NCBI GenBank assembly: GCA_036170795.1 | Contig: JAVHPX010000040.1 | Span: 1-10,698, forward strand | DNA: 10,698 bases | Direction of reading: 5' to 3' | Origin: UBA8515 sp036170795 | GTDB lineage: Bacteria > Patescibacteriota > Minisyncoccia > Phycocordibacterales > UBA9973 | Notes under the pieces: generated by a model | What the model was told of the DNA's origin: nothing | The model's database searches: none | What the model saw: the letters and a program-made list of their open reading frames with translations, nothing else | Program-made: the position numbers and the translations under genes | In this document: one piece after another, positions 1 through 4,895 of the stretch | Layout: each line of letters opens with the position of its first letter | Position numbering within the stretch: the stretch's first letter is position 1

Positions 1-40
1 CGATAAGGACTAATAGCGCGAATAACCAAGGTTATGAGTC

Positions 41-46
41 TATAAT
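41..46 (+). promoter_or_regulatory. Possible -10 box for the initiator tRNA gene
   Basis: A perfect TATAAT lies 28 bases before the tRNA, which would put the transcription start near 53 and leave a leader of about 20 bases. No convincing -35 hexamer is seen at the expected place (18-23 reads GCGAAT). A 14-base palindrome, ATAACC-AA-GGTTAT, lies just upstream at 22-35. AT-rich DNA produces such hexamers by chance, so this is only a candidate. Confidence 0.35.
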
Positions 47-74
47 AGGTCGTTATGGAAATGATATATATTTT

Positions 75-145
75 AGCGGGGTAGAGAAATGGTATCTCGT
101 AAGGCTCATAACCTTAAGACGGTCGTTCGATTCGATCCCCCGCAA
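75..145 (+). tRNA. tRNA-Met, initiator type (anticodon CAU)
   Basis: All four arms fold by hand: acceptor 75-81 with 138-144, D stem GAGA/TCTC (84-87/95-98), anticodon stem TAAGG/CCTTA (100-104/112-116) with CAU at 107-109, T stem 121-125/133-137 with loop TTCGATT. Two hallmarks mark it as the initiator: position 1 is A facing A72, so the first acceptor pair is unpaired, and the 11-24 pair is A-U rather than pyrimidine-purine. Only two G-C pairs stack on the anticodon loop, whereas most bacterial initiators have three. The discriminator is A145 and is followed by CAA, so CCA must be added by an enzyme. Its job is to carry formyl-Met to the ribosomal P site at start codons. Confidence 0.9.
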
Positions 146-176
146 CAATGGACTGTATGCAAGAATTCATAAATGA

Positions 177-187
177 TATAATATTAT
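177..187 (+). promoter_or_regulatory. Possible -10 region of the HNH gene
   Basis: Two overlapping hexamers occur here, TATAAT at 177-182 and TATTAT at 182-187. The second would start transcription close to the ATG at 195, giving a leaderless or nearly leaderless message. No Shine-Dalgarno sequence precedes either possible start codon, which fits that idea. No clear -35 box is seen. Confidence 0.3.
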
Positions 188-194
188 GAGTCCT

Positions 195-557
195 ATGCCT
201 TATATTGATCCAAATAAAAAGAAGGAGAATCACAAACGCTATATGAAAGAAGTGTGGTACCCTAAAAATAAATCGAAACACATTGGATACCAAAACAAAA
301 TAAAAAAAGAAATTATTAAGTTTGTCTTGGATTTAAAGAGAAATAGCCATTGTACTGATTGTAATTTTTCAGGTAAAGAATATCCATCTGTATTAGATTT
401 TGACCATATTAGTGGTATGAAAAAGTTTAATGTTTCTGAGTTTACTCGTCACACAAATAGCTTTAAAAATGTAAAGCAAGAAATAGAGAAGTGTGAAATT
501 GTCTGTGCAAATTGTCATAGAATTCGAACAGTAAAAAAGAAAACCATGTCGATATAG
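195..557 (+). CDS. Small HNH endonuclease-like protein
   Basis: This is a basic protein of about 120 residues with the layout of small HNH nucleases. Numbered from the alternative ATG at 186, it has Cys56-x2-Cys59, then the Asp-Phe-Asp-His core at 71-74, then Cys107-x2-Cys110-His111-Arg112. The four cysteines probably bind one zinc ion, and His74 is the likely catalytic base of the beta-beta-alpha metal fold, which cuts DNA in known members. The lysine-rich N-terminus may bind DNA. I prefer the start at 195, giving MPYIDPNKKKEN, because small proteins of this type commonly begin with MPY-x-D and because TATAAT at 177-182 would leave 186 upstream of or at the transcription start. The gene sits between two tRNA genes, and its TAG stop (555-557) lies within the following tRNA. 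The target is unknown; it could be a free-standing mobile nuclease or a domesticated one. Confidence 0.75.
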   Translation: MPYIDPNKKKENHKRYMKEVWYPKNKSKHIGYQNKIKKEIIKFVLDLKRNSHCTDCNFSGKEYPSVLDFDHISGMKKFNVSEFTRHTNSFKNVKQEIEKCEIVCANCHRIRTVKKKTMSI

Positions 558-621
558 CTCAGGTAGTTAGAGCATCGCACTCATAAAGCGAAGGTCACAG
601 GTGCAACTCCTGTTATCGACA
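548..621 (+). tRNA. tRNA with CAU anticodon, probably elongator Met; structurally divergent
   Basis: Acceptor GTCGATA (548-554) pairs perfectly with TATCGAC (614-620), the D stem is GCTC/GAGC, the anticodon CAU is at 582-584, and the T stem is ACAGG/CCTGT (597-601/609-613). The discriminator is A621, followed by CAA without encoded CCA. Three features are abnormal. Position 31 is A facing A39, so the pair closing the anticodon loop is lost. The D loop AGGTAGTTA has A where G18 is expected. The T loop TGCAACT has G where U55 is expected. The last two are the partners of the universal 18-55 contact. The body resembles elongator Met more than the CAU isoleucine tRNA that receives lysidine, but identity is not certain, and a decaying copy is possible. 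The first ten bases overlap the end of the HNH gene. Confidence 0.75.
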
Positions 622-622
622 C

Positions 623-642
623 AATACAGAGAAATTTGTATT
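623..642 (+). other. Small hairpin between two tRNA genes
   Basis: AATACA (623-628) and TGTATT (637-642) can form a 6 bp stem with an 8-base loop just after the CAU tRNA. There is no U-tract after it, so it is not an intrinsic terminator; it might be a processing signal in a joint tRNA transcript or chance. Nothing else is recognised in the 52 bases between these tRNA genes. Confidence 0.25.
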
Positions 643-673
643 AAAACAAGTTAGCTAATGTTTTTAAATATTT

Positions 674-747
674 GCAGTCGTAGCTCAACTGGTTAGAGCA
701 CCCGCCTGTCACGTGGGAGGTTGAGGGTTCAAATCCCTTCGACTGCG
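674..747 (+). tRNA. tRNA-Asp (anticodon GUC)
   Basis: This is a canonical cloverleaf: acceptor GCAGTCG (674-680) with CGACTGC (740-746), D stem GCTC/GAGC with loop AACTGGTTA, anticodon stem CCCGC/GTGGG with GUC at 708-710, and T stem GAGGG/CCCTT with loop TTCAAAT. Discriminator G747 fits the identity rules for tRNA-Asp. CCA is not encoded; the next bases are CAT. In this group aspartyl-tRNA made on this tRNA is used directly, while GatCAB (gatC and gatA lie downstream here) works on mischarged tRNA-Asn or tRNA-Gln. A T-rich stretch at 751-769 may help end the tRNA transcript. Confidence 0.95.
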
Positions 748-779
748 CATTGGTTTTTGTTCTTATTTTAAGCCATGAA

Positions 780-802
780 AAGTTCACGGGCGTTTTGAAC
801 TT
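780..802 (+). other. Inverted repeat upstream of the small exported protein
   Basis: AAGTTCA (780-786) and TGAACTT (796-802) form a perfect 7 bp inverted repeat around a 9-base GC-richer centre. It lies 24 bases before the ATG at 826 and could be an operator or a hairpin in the leader. No T-run follows, so it is not a terminator. The right arm includes TTGAAC (795-800), which resembles a -35 box, but I found no -10 box at good spacing that would start transcription before the ATG. Confidence 0.3.
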
Positions 803-825
803 AAACTGTGGGATAGTAATAATAT

Positions 826-1287
826 ATGATAAATAATATAAAAATGATTCTGATTGCAGTGTTTGTTATTCTAATTGGTGGTTTTTTATATTTTTCTAAA
901 AATACAACTCCAACTTTGGAACCAGCACCTCAAGTTTCAATAAAAGGTTGTTACGTTTCTCATCTTATGAAAGATGTATATACCTTAAATGTTCAATCAC
1001 AACAGGGTGAAACATTCACTGGTATTTTATCATTCAAAAATTTTGAGAAAGATAGTTCAAGTGGTACATATATAGGAACTTATAAGAATGGAATTTTACT
1101 AGGAAACTATTCTTTTAAATCCGAGGGAATGGATTCAGTCATGGAAGTCATATTTAAAAAGTCAGGAGATACTTTTGTCAGAGGATTTGGAAATATGGAT
1201 AGCACCGGAACTCACTTTGCCGACCCCAATAATGTAACTTTTGATTCGAGTCAAACCTTTACATTCATGGCGAATTGCACTATTTAG
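826..1287 (+). CDS. Membrane-anchored or exported protein of unknown function
   Basis: The 153-residue product starts with a short polar stretch and one hydrophobic helix (about residues 6-23), with no lipobox cysteine, so it is either a single-pass anchor or an uncleaved signal. The rest should be outside the membrane. It is rich in Gly, Thr, Ser and aromatic residues with alternating patterns that suggest beta strands; the segment around 81-97 (GTYIGTYKNGILLGNYSF) looks like one MORN-type strand turn. Two cysteines, Cys42 near the start of the mature domain and Cys151 near the end, could form a disulphide. I believe similar small proteins occur in many Parcubacteria genomes but know no function. 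There is no Shine-Dalgarno sequence. The gene stands alone between the tRNA cluster and a convergent minus-strand gene. Confidence 0.8.
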   Translation: MINNIKMILIAVFVILIGGFLYFSKNTTPTLEPAPQVSIKGCYVSHLMKDVYTLNVQSQQGETFTGILSFKNFEKDSSSGTYIGTYKNGILLGNYSFKSEGMDSVMEVIFKKSGDTFVRGFGNMDSTGTHFADPNNVTFDSSQTFTFMANCTI

Positions 1288-1295
1288 TTTAACAC

Positions 1296-1327
1296 AAAAA
1301 AATAACCCCTGTATAAAAATACAGGGG
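1296..1327 (-). terminator. Intrinsic terminator of the DGR-target-like gene
   Basis: CCCCTGTAT (1306-1314) and ATACAGGGG (1319-1327) form a perfect 9 bp stem with a 4-base loop. On the minus strand it is followed by TTATTTTTTT, the normal layout for an intrinsic terminator. It sits 55 bases after the stop of the minus-strand gene at 1383. On the plus strand there is no U-tract directly after the hairpin, but eight T lie at 1349-1356 behind a weak GGAG/CTCC stem, so it may also slow transcription coming from the plus-strand gene ending at 1287. Confidence 0.75.
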
Positions 1328-1382
1328 CGGAGATTAAAGTACCTCCAATTTTTTTTCGCGAAATGCACAAAGGACAAAGGGT

Positions 1383-2048
1383 CTAAGAAACCAAAGTTTC
1401 AGAAACCAGAGTGCTACTTGCGAGAACAGCAGACGGGTTATTAGCGTTCCAGTCATCCTCAAGCCAAATGTAGTACCAGTCCCACCTACCATCGCTCCAG
1501 TACAAGGACAGGACACAACGGCTACCGCTAGAGTCCCGAAGAACAGTTCCGTCAAAGAAAATAAATGTTGTATTTCCGTTTGTTTGTTCTTTCCATTTTT
1601 CAGGAATAAGGATTTGGTTTTCCCAAAGTGTTTTGAAAATACCAGCATCCAAACGAATACGATTTGTTTTTTCCTTGAGACGCTTAAGCTTGTCTTCACC
1701 TTTAATGCTTTTCTCTCCCTTTTCCAAAGTTGAGTCAAACATCACTTCGGTTAGGTCAATTTCGGTGAGAGCAATTGCTCTTTCGTCTTGTTCTTCAATA
1801 GACCATCCATTACCAATAAAGGTTTTGGGGTCAAACGGTATAGAGCGGTCAATGCTGATTACCCTTGGGCTATCAACTATAACTTTTCCACCATTTTTCA
1901 AAAACAAAGTGAACTGTTTGCCAGCTTCCTTTTGGTTTTTGATAACCTGTTCCTGTAACATATCACCATCCAGAACACTCCAGTCCACATTGTTAGCAAG
2001 GGCTTGGATAACTGAATGAGATTGGTCAATACTCACTGATTTACTCAT
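1383..2048 (-). CDS. Putative diversity-generating retroelement (DGR) target protein with Trp/Tyr-rich variable C-terminus
   Basis: The product has 221 residues and no signal peptide or membrane helix, so it should be cytoplasmic. Residues 1-110 are of unknown fold; 107-130 are a charged, Lys-rich helix; 131-171 contain the block IRLDAGIFKTLWEN and then TTFIFFDGTVLR. The segment from about 172 to 205 (bases 1434-1535) is rich in Trp (184, 189, 191, 195, 200), Tyr, Ser and Asp and is followed by NPSAVLAS. In this segment 23 of 34 codons end in G or C, unlike the neighbouring genes. TGG codons, which contain no A, alternate with codons such as AGC, TCC, TAC, GAC and ATT that can each come from AAC or AAT by changes at A. 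This is what A-directed mutagenic retrohoming leaves behind. No reverse transcriptase, template repeat or accessory gene is in the window. The start is firm: AAGGAGAT lies 6 bases before the ATG, the only strong Shine-Dalgarno sequence I found here. Confidence 0.8.
   Translation of the reverse strand: MSKSVSIDQSHSVIQALANNVDWSVLDGDMLQEQVIKNQKEAGKQFTLFLKNGGKVIVDSPRVISIDRSIPFDPKTFIGNGWSIEEQDERAIALTEIDLTEVMFDSTLEKGEKSIKGEDKLKRLKEKTNRIRLDAGIFKTLWENQILIPEKWKEQTNGNTTFIFFDGTVLRDSSGSRCVLSLYWSDGRWDWYYIWLEDDWNANNPSAVLASSTLVSETLVS
1434..1535 (-). other. Candidate DGR variable region
   Basis: This is the 3' part of the gene at 1383-2048, coding for residues 172-205. Invariant-looking TGG codons are interleaved with codons that could derive from AAC/AAT (residues 181, 183, 185, 188, 190, 192, 193, 194, 197, 198). 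It ends in AACGCTAATAACCCG, where A residues are kept. Just downstream, on the coding strand, a small hairpin GGTTT-CTT-AGACC overlaps the stop codon; hairpins after the variable region are a known DGR feature. The matching template is not in this window, so this remains inference. Confidence 0.5.
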
Positions 2049-2054
2049 TGTTTT

Positions 2055-2062
2055 ATCTCCTT
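2055..2062 (-). promoter_or_regulatory. Ribosome binding site of the DGR-target-like gene
   Basis: On the coding strand AAGGAGAT ends 6 bases before the ATG at 2048. It is the only near-consensus Shine-Dalgarno sequence noticed in the window; most other genes here have none. It fixes the start codon. Confidence 0.85.
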
Positions 2063-2097
2063 ATTTTTTTATTGGGAACAACATCGTTCTTGTGTAT

Positions 2098-2127
2098 ATT
2101 ATAGCATAATATAACTCATTGTGTCAA
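2098..2127 (-). promoter_or_regulatory. Consensus sigma-70 promoter of the DGR-target-like gene
   Basis: Reading the minus strand, TTGACA (2122-2127) is followed after 18 bases by TATAAT (2098-2103). Both hexamers are perfect. Transcription would start near 2091, giving a leader of about 40 bases with a strong ribosome binding site. This suggests strong constitutive expression of the gene at 1383-2048. The -35 box overlaps the last codons of the coding remnant at 2116-2223. Confidence 0.8.
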
Positions 2128-2223
2128 GTTGTTTGATTTTACTAGCTTTTCTTCAAGATTTGGTATATAAATATAACCATCATACCCTCTGATAGCAGTT
2201 CCAACAGAGTCCACTAGGGCACG
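2116..2223 (-). pseudogene. Orphan 3' coding remnant
   Basis: Between the terminator at 2225-2265 and the promoter at 2098-2127, the minus strand has an open frame of 35 codons ending in TGA at 2116-2118. Its translation, beginning RALVDSVGTAIRGYDGY and continuing IYIPNLEEKLVKSNN, looks like natural protein. It has no usable start: upstream it runs straight into the T-run of the terminator. It is therefore most likely the 3' end of a gene whose front was lost when the block to its right was joined here. I cannot name the family. Chance is possible with only 35 codons. Confidence 0.4.
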
Positions 2224-2224
2224 C

Positions 2225-2265
2225 AAAAAAAAGAAAGACACTCAATTAATATTAAGTGTCTTTCT
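2225..2265 (-). terminator. Intrinsic terminator after the gatC-gatA-HEPN-like block
   Basis: AGAAAGACACT (2232-2242) and AGTGTCTTTCT (2255-2265) form a perfect 11 bp stem around a 12-base AT loop. On the minus strand the stem runs directly into eight T (2225-2232). It begins 2 bases after the stop of the gene at 2268 and closes the long minus-strand gene series. Confidence 0.88.
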
Positions 2266-2267
2266 AC

Positions 2268-2933
2268 TTACACCACCCCTAACTCTTCAAAAACATTTTG
2301 ATACATTTTAATGATGCGACGACCTTCGACTTGAGATAGCGGGAATTCTGATCCAATGTGTGCAATCTGATTACGGACTAAATGTGCATCCCAAGCATTC
2401 TGTATGCTAGAATAACCACTTGACCTCATACCATCTAAAAGTTCACTTAATGTACTTCCTTCAAATCCTTTATCTCGGAGAACTTCTTCGAGCATAGTGT
2501 CAGCTTCTATAATTGCCACTCTCCAATCAGATTCATTAGAACTTTCAATCAATGTTAAAATATAATGCCAACGTGGATTACTATCTCGTTGTTTTTCTTT
2601 ATCTTGTCTAAGTGCTTCTTGTATCTCATGATCGATTTCTCTTTTTTCATCAATTTGAATTTCTCTCATACGGACAAGGGAAAAGATAATGATAGCAATG
2701 CAAAGAATAGAAATAGAAGAAGAAATAATACCAAGAATTGTCCAAGTCTGTGGACTAGTAAAAAAGACATAAAAAGGGTTGACCTCCGTAGTAATTTTGT
2801 TAAAAGCAGAATCTGTATTAAAAAGAGGTTCTGTTATTCCGAATACAGTAATACCAATAATTACAATAACAATAATGATCCAAAGACCTGCATCTCCAGA
2901 ACCACTCGATGATTGCTCTTTTTTTTCTGCCAT
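2268..2933 (-). CDS. Two-helix membrane protein with HEPN-like cytoplasmic domain
   Basis: The product has 221 residues: a Ser/Gly-rich N-terminal tail, membrane helices at about 17-34 and 65-88, a highly charged linker at 89-118 likely to form a coiled coil, and an all-helical domain at 120-221. That domain contains Arg187-x4-His192 (sequence RNQIAH), which matches the R-x4-6-H motif of HEPN domains, where Arg and His form an RNase active site in some members. Others of the superfamily bind nucleotides or only make contacts, so nuclease activity is not assured. The ends of the membrane helices suggest that the HEPN-like domain faces the cytoplasm. The gene starts 7 bases after the stop of gatA and is probably co-transcribed with it. 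No Shine-Dalgarno sequence is seen. I do not know a specific name for the family. Confidence 0.8.
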   Translation of the reverse strand: MAEKKEQSSSGSGDAGLWIIIVIVIIGITVFGITEPLFNTDSAFNKITTEVNPFYVFFTSPQTWTILGIISSSISILCIAIIIFSLVRMREIQIDEKREIDHEIQEALRQDKEKQRDSNPRWHYILTLIESSNESDWRVAIIEADTMLEEVLRDKGFEGSTLSELLDGMRSSGYSSIQNAWDAHLVRNQIAHIGSEFPLSQVEGRRIIKMYQNVFEELGVV

Positions 2934-2940
2934 GATTTTA

Positions 2941-4443
2941 TTATACTAATTTTTCAAAGACTTTTCCAATTGTAAAAAGTATATCTTCTCGAAAATGTGA
3001 AGCCATAATATGAAGTCCTAATGGTAAATTATCTTCTGTAAACCCTGAAGGTATAGACATAGCAGGTACTCCTGATATGTTGGCAGGTACAGTAAATAAA
3101 TCAGACATATACATTGCTATCGGGTCATTTATTTTCTCACCAAATTGAAATGGTGGAAATGGAACTGTTGGCGTAATGATTGCATCTACATCCAAGAATA
3201 CATTAGCTAATTCTGATTTTATCGCTTCACGAACATTTACAGCTTTATTGTAATAAGCATCATAGTAACCATGAGAGAGTATATATGTACCAAGTAATAT
3301 ACGACGACGAACTTCTTTACCGAATCCTAAACCTCTTGTTTTGGCATAAACATCATAAAGTTTATCTGCTTCTATGGATAATCCATAACGCATACCATCA
3401 TAGCGAGCTAAATTACTTGAAACTTCAGCCGGCATAACAATATAATAAACAGCCAAAGAATATTTAATAAGTGGAAGTGATACATCTACAAGCTCGTAAC
3501 CTGCATCTTTTAATTTCTGACAGCTCTCTTCAAAATTATTCATAACTTCTTTATTGATACCGTCACCAGAAAGAAATGATTTTGGAATGCCAAGTCTTTT
3601 TTTGAGTGGTAAATGAGAAAATTTCGCAGAAGATACTGTTTCATCGGGTCCTCGAGTTGGTTCACCAGACCACTCAGAAACACTATCTTCTGCTATATTT
3701 TTTATGTATCTTTTTTCTTTTGGAATTGAAGTACTATCATTGGTATCATAACCACTTATCGCATTATAAAGTATTTCGACGTCACGAACAGTTTTACCTA
3801 TTGGACCGACTTGATCAAGAGAACTCGCCATCGAGATAATTCCATATCGTGAGACATTGCCATAAGTCGGCTTCATACCGACAACTCCACAAAATGATGC
3901 AGGCTGACGAATAGATCCACCGGTATCACTTCCGAGAGATACAAGTGCACCATCCATAGCAACAGCAGAGGCAGAACCACCAGAAGTCCCTCCGGGAACA
4001 TAGTCTCTATTCACTGGGTTACGAGTAATACCATAAGCACTAGTTTCAGTCGATGAACCCATAGCAAATTCATCCATATTTGCACGACCTATAATAACTG
4101 CACCTTGCATTTTCAATTGCTTCACAACAGTAGCATCATACGTCGCTTTATAATTCTCTAAAATTTTTGATCCAGCAGATGCTATGTAGCCATCGATAAG
4201 CATATTATCTTTAAGTGCTACAGGAATACCGGTCATAAGTGTCGCAGTACCATCTTTAAACATTTTCTCGGCAATACTTGCTTGAATGAGAACATCATCA
4301 TAAACTTCTAAATATGCATTTATATCTTTATTCTTTTCTTTTATAACTTCAAGGTATGCATTAACAAGATCAGTAACAGTATAATCACCATTCTTAATTG
4401 CACCATGTGCTTTTTCTATTGTAAGATTTTTTAAATCAATCAT
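2941..4443 (-). CDS. gatA: Aspartyl/glutamyl-tRNA amidotransferase subunit A
   Basis: GatA frees ammonia from glutamine and passes it to GatB, which converts Glu-tRNA-Gln and/or Asp-tRNA-Asn to the correct amide form. The 500 residues cover the whole amidase-signature fold. Lys78 (VALKDN), the Gly/Ser loop VPGGTSGGSASAVA (149-162) and nucleophile Ser177 (DTGGSIRQPASFCG) are in place. Spacing shows that the cis-Ser of the Ser-cisSer-Lys triad, the first Ser of GGSSGG, is Thr153 here. Residues 251-273 form an extra segment encoded by a palindromic element at 3626-3693; without it the protein would be close to the usual 480 residues. It starts 8 bases after gatC and precedes the HEPN-like gene by 7. 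No Shine-Dalgarno sequence is seen. Confidence 0.97.
   Translation of the reverse strand: MIDLKNLTIEKAHGAIKNGDYTVTDLVNAYLEVIKEKNKDINAYLEVYDDVLIQASIAEKMFKDGTATLMTGIPVALKDNMLIDGYIASAGSKILENYKATYDATVVKQLKMQGAVIIGRANMDEFAMGSSTETSAYGITRNPVNRDYVPGGTSGGSASAVAMDGALVSLGSDTGGSIRQPASFCGVVGMKPTYGNVSRYGIISMASSLDQVGPIGKTVRDVEILYNAISGYDTNDSTSIPKEKRYIKNIAEDSVSEWSGEPTRGPDETVSSAKFSHLPLKKRLGIPKSFLSGDGINKEVMNNFEESCQKLKDAGYELVDVSLPLIKYSLAVYYIVMPAEVSSNLARYDGMRYGLSIEADKLYDVYAKTRGLGFGKEVRRRILLGTYILSHGYYDAYYNKAVNVREAIKSELANVFLDVDAIITPTVPFPPFQFGEKINDPIAMYMSDLFTVPANISGVPAMSIPSGFTEDNLPLGLHIMASHFREDILFTIGKVFEKLV
3626..3693 (-). repeat. Palindromic element inserted in frame in gatA
   Basis: GCAGAAGATACTGTTTC (3626-3642) and GAAACACTATCTTCTGC (3677-3693) are inverted repeats with 16 of 17 positions paired, around a 34-base centre. 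The centre holds a second small stem, GGTC/GACC (3647-3650/3668-3671). It codes for residues 251-273 of GatA, in a surface stretch between the amidase core and the KKRLGIPK block, where I know no such segment in ordinary GatA. Its outer ends share GCAGAAGA/TCTTCTGC with the element in ligA at 6241-6324. Confidence 0.65.
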
Positions 4444-4451
4444 TTTTATAA

Positions 4452-4727
4452 TTATAATATTTGTTTTACTTTCAAAAAGCCATCTTGTGAATCTGGCATC
4501 TGCTTTATTATTTTGTCTGTATACATTCCAGCCGGATTAGTAACTATGTCTTCACGCAAAACATTCTCTAGTATATAATTTGGCTTAATATCTGTTTGCT
4601 TCACTTCTTGTACTTGGCCAACATATGCCAAAATATGGTCAAAATCATTGGCTATTTTTGTAAGTTCTTCATCACTCATATCTACCCGAGCCATATTTGC
4701 TAGCTTTTTAATATCATCTAATTGCAT
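4452..4727 (-). CDS. gatC: Aspartyl/glutamyl-tRNA amidotransferase subunit C
   Basis: GatC is the small subunit that wraps around the GatA-GatB interface and stabilises the complex. The 91 residues are of the usual length for the family. Recognisable blocks are the N-terminal helix with IKKLANMARVDMSDEEL, the second helix ending ILAYVGQVQEV, and the C-terminal LREDIV followed by MPDSQDGFLKVKQIL. It is followed by gatA after 8 bases, the typical gatC-gatA order; gatB is not in the window. The start codon lies 4 bases after the TGA of a short coding remnant (4732-4890). No clear promoter was found directly upstream, so transcription may come from the mazEF promoter or from farther upstream. Confidence 0.95.
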   Translation of the reverse strand: MQLDDIKKLANMARVDMSDEELTKIANDFDHILAYVGQVQEVKQTDIKPNYILENVLREDIVTNPAGMYTDKIIKQMPDSQDGFLKVKQIL

Positions 4728-4731
4728 TCTT

Positions 4732-4890
4732 TCAGAATAACATATTTTTTATCTTATTTGAAATATCGTATCCATTCCCATGAAAAACCATCTCTATATA
4801 CGAAGCCACACTTTCTTCTTTATAACTATTCGCTTTCAAATTTACCATAAAGGATCTGCCACCATGTACAATCTTTAATTTTACATCTAA
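4732..4890 (-). pseudogene. Short coding remnant or small gene with unusual start, between mazF and gatC
   Basis: The gap of 168 bases between mazF and gatC holds an open frame on the minus strand. From about 4887 it reads DVKLKIVHGGRSFMVNLKANS, then YKEESVASYIEMVFHGNG and YDISNKIKNMLF before TGA at 4732-4734. The composition is that of a real protein. The only internal ATG start is at 4848, giving 38 residues, but the protein-like sequence extends upstream of it, nearly to the mazF stop. Either it uses a rare start codon just after mazF, or mazEF insertion removed its true 5' end. It ends 4 bases before gatC, so it would have been the first gene of the gat operon. Family unknown. Confidence 0.45.
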
Positions 4891-4895
4891 AAAAA

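Noticed and set aside
3..173. Open frame from the left edge running through the initiator tRNA (57 codons, beginning IRTNSANNQGYESIIG)
   Set aside because: It covers the entire tRNA gene, has no visible start, and its second half is plainly tRNA sequence. The first 25 codons look protein-like, so a gene tail truncated by the tRNA cannot be excluded, but the window edge prevents a decision.
780..802. Inverted repeat considered as an intrinsic terminator for the tRNA cluster
   Set aside because: The stem is AT-rich and no T-run follows on either strand.
1334..1738. Minus-strand open frame of 134 codons overlapping the DGR-target-like gene
   Set aside because: It is an out-of-frame shadow of the gene at 1383-2048, which has the promoter, ribosome binding site and coherent protein sequence.
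1633..2019. Plus-strand open frame of 128 codons
   Set aside because: Antisense shadow of the same gene, with Ser/Leu-rich low-information sequence and no start signals.
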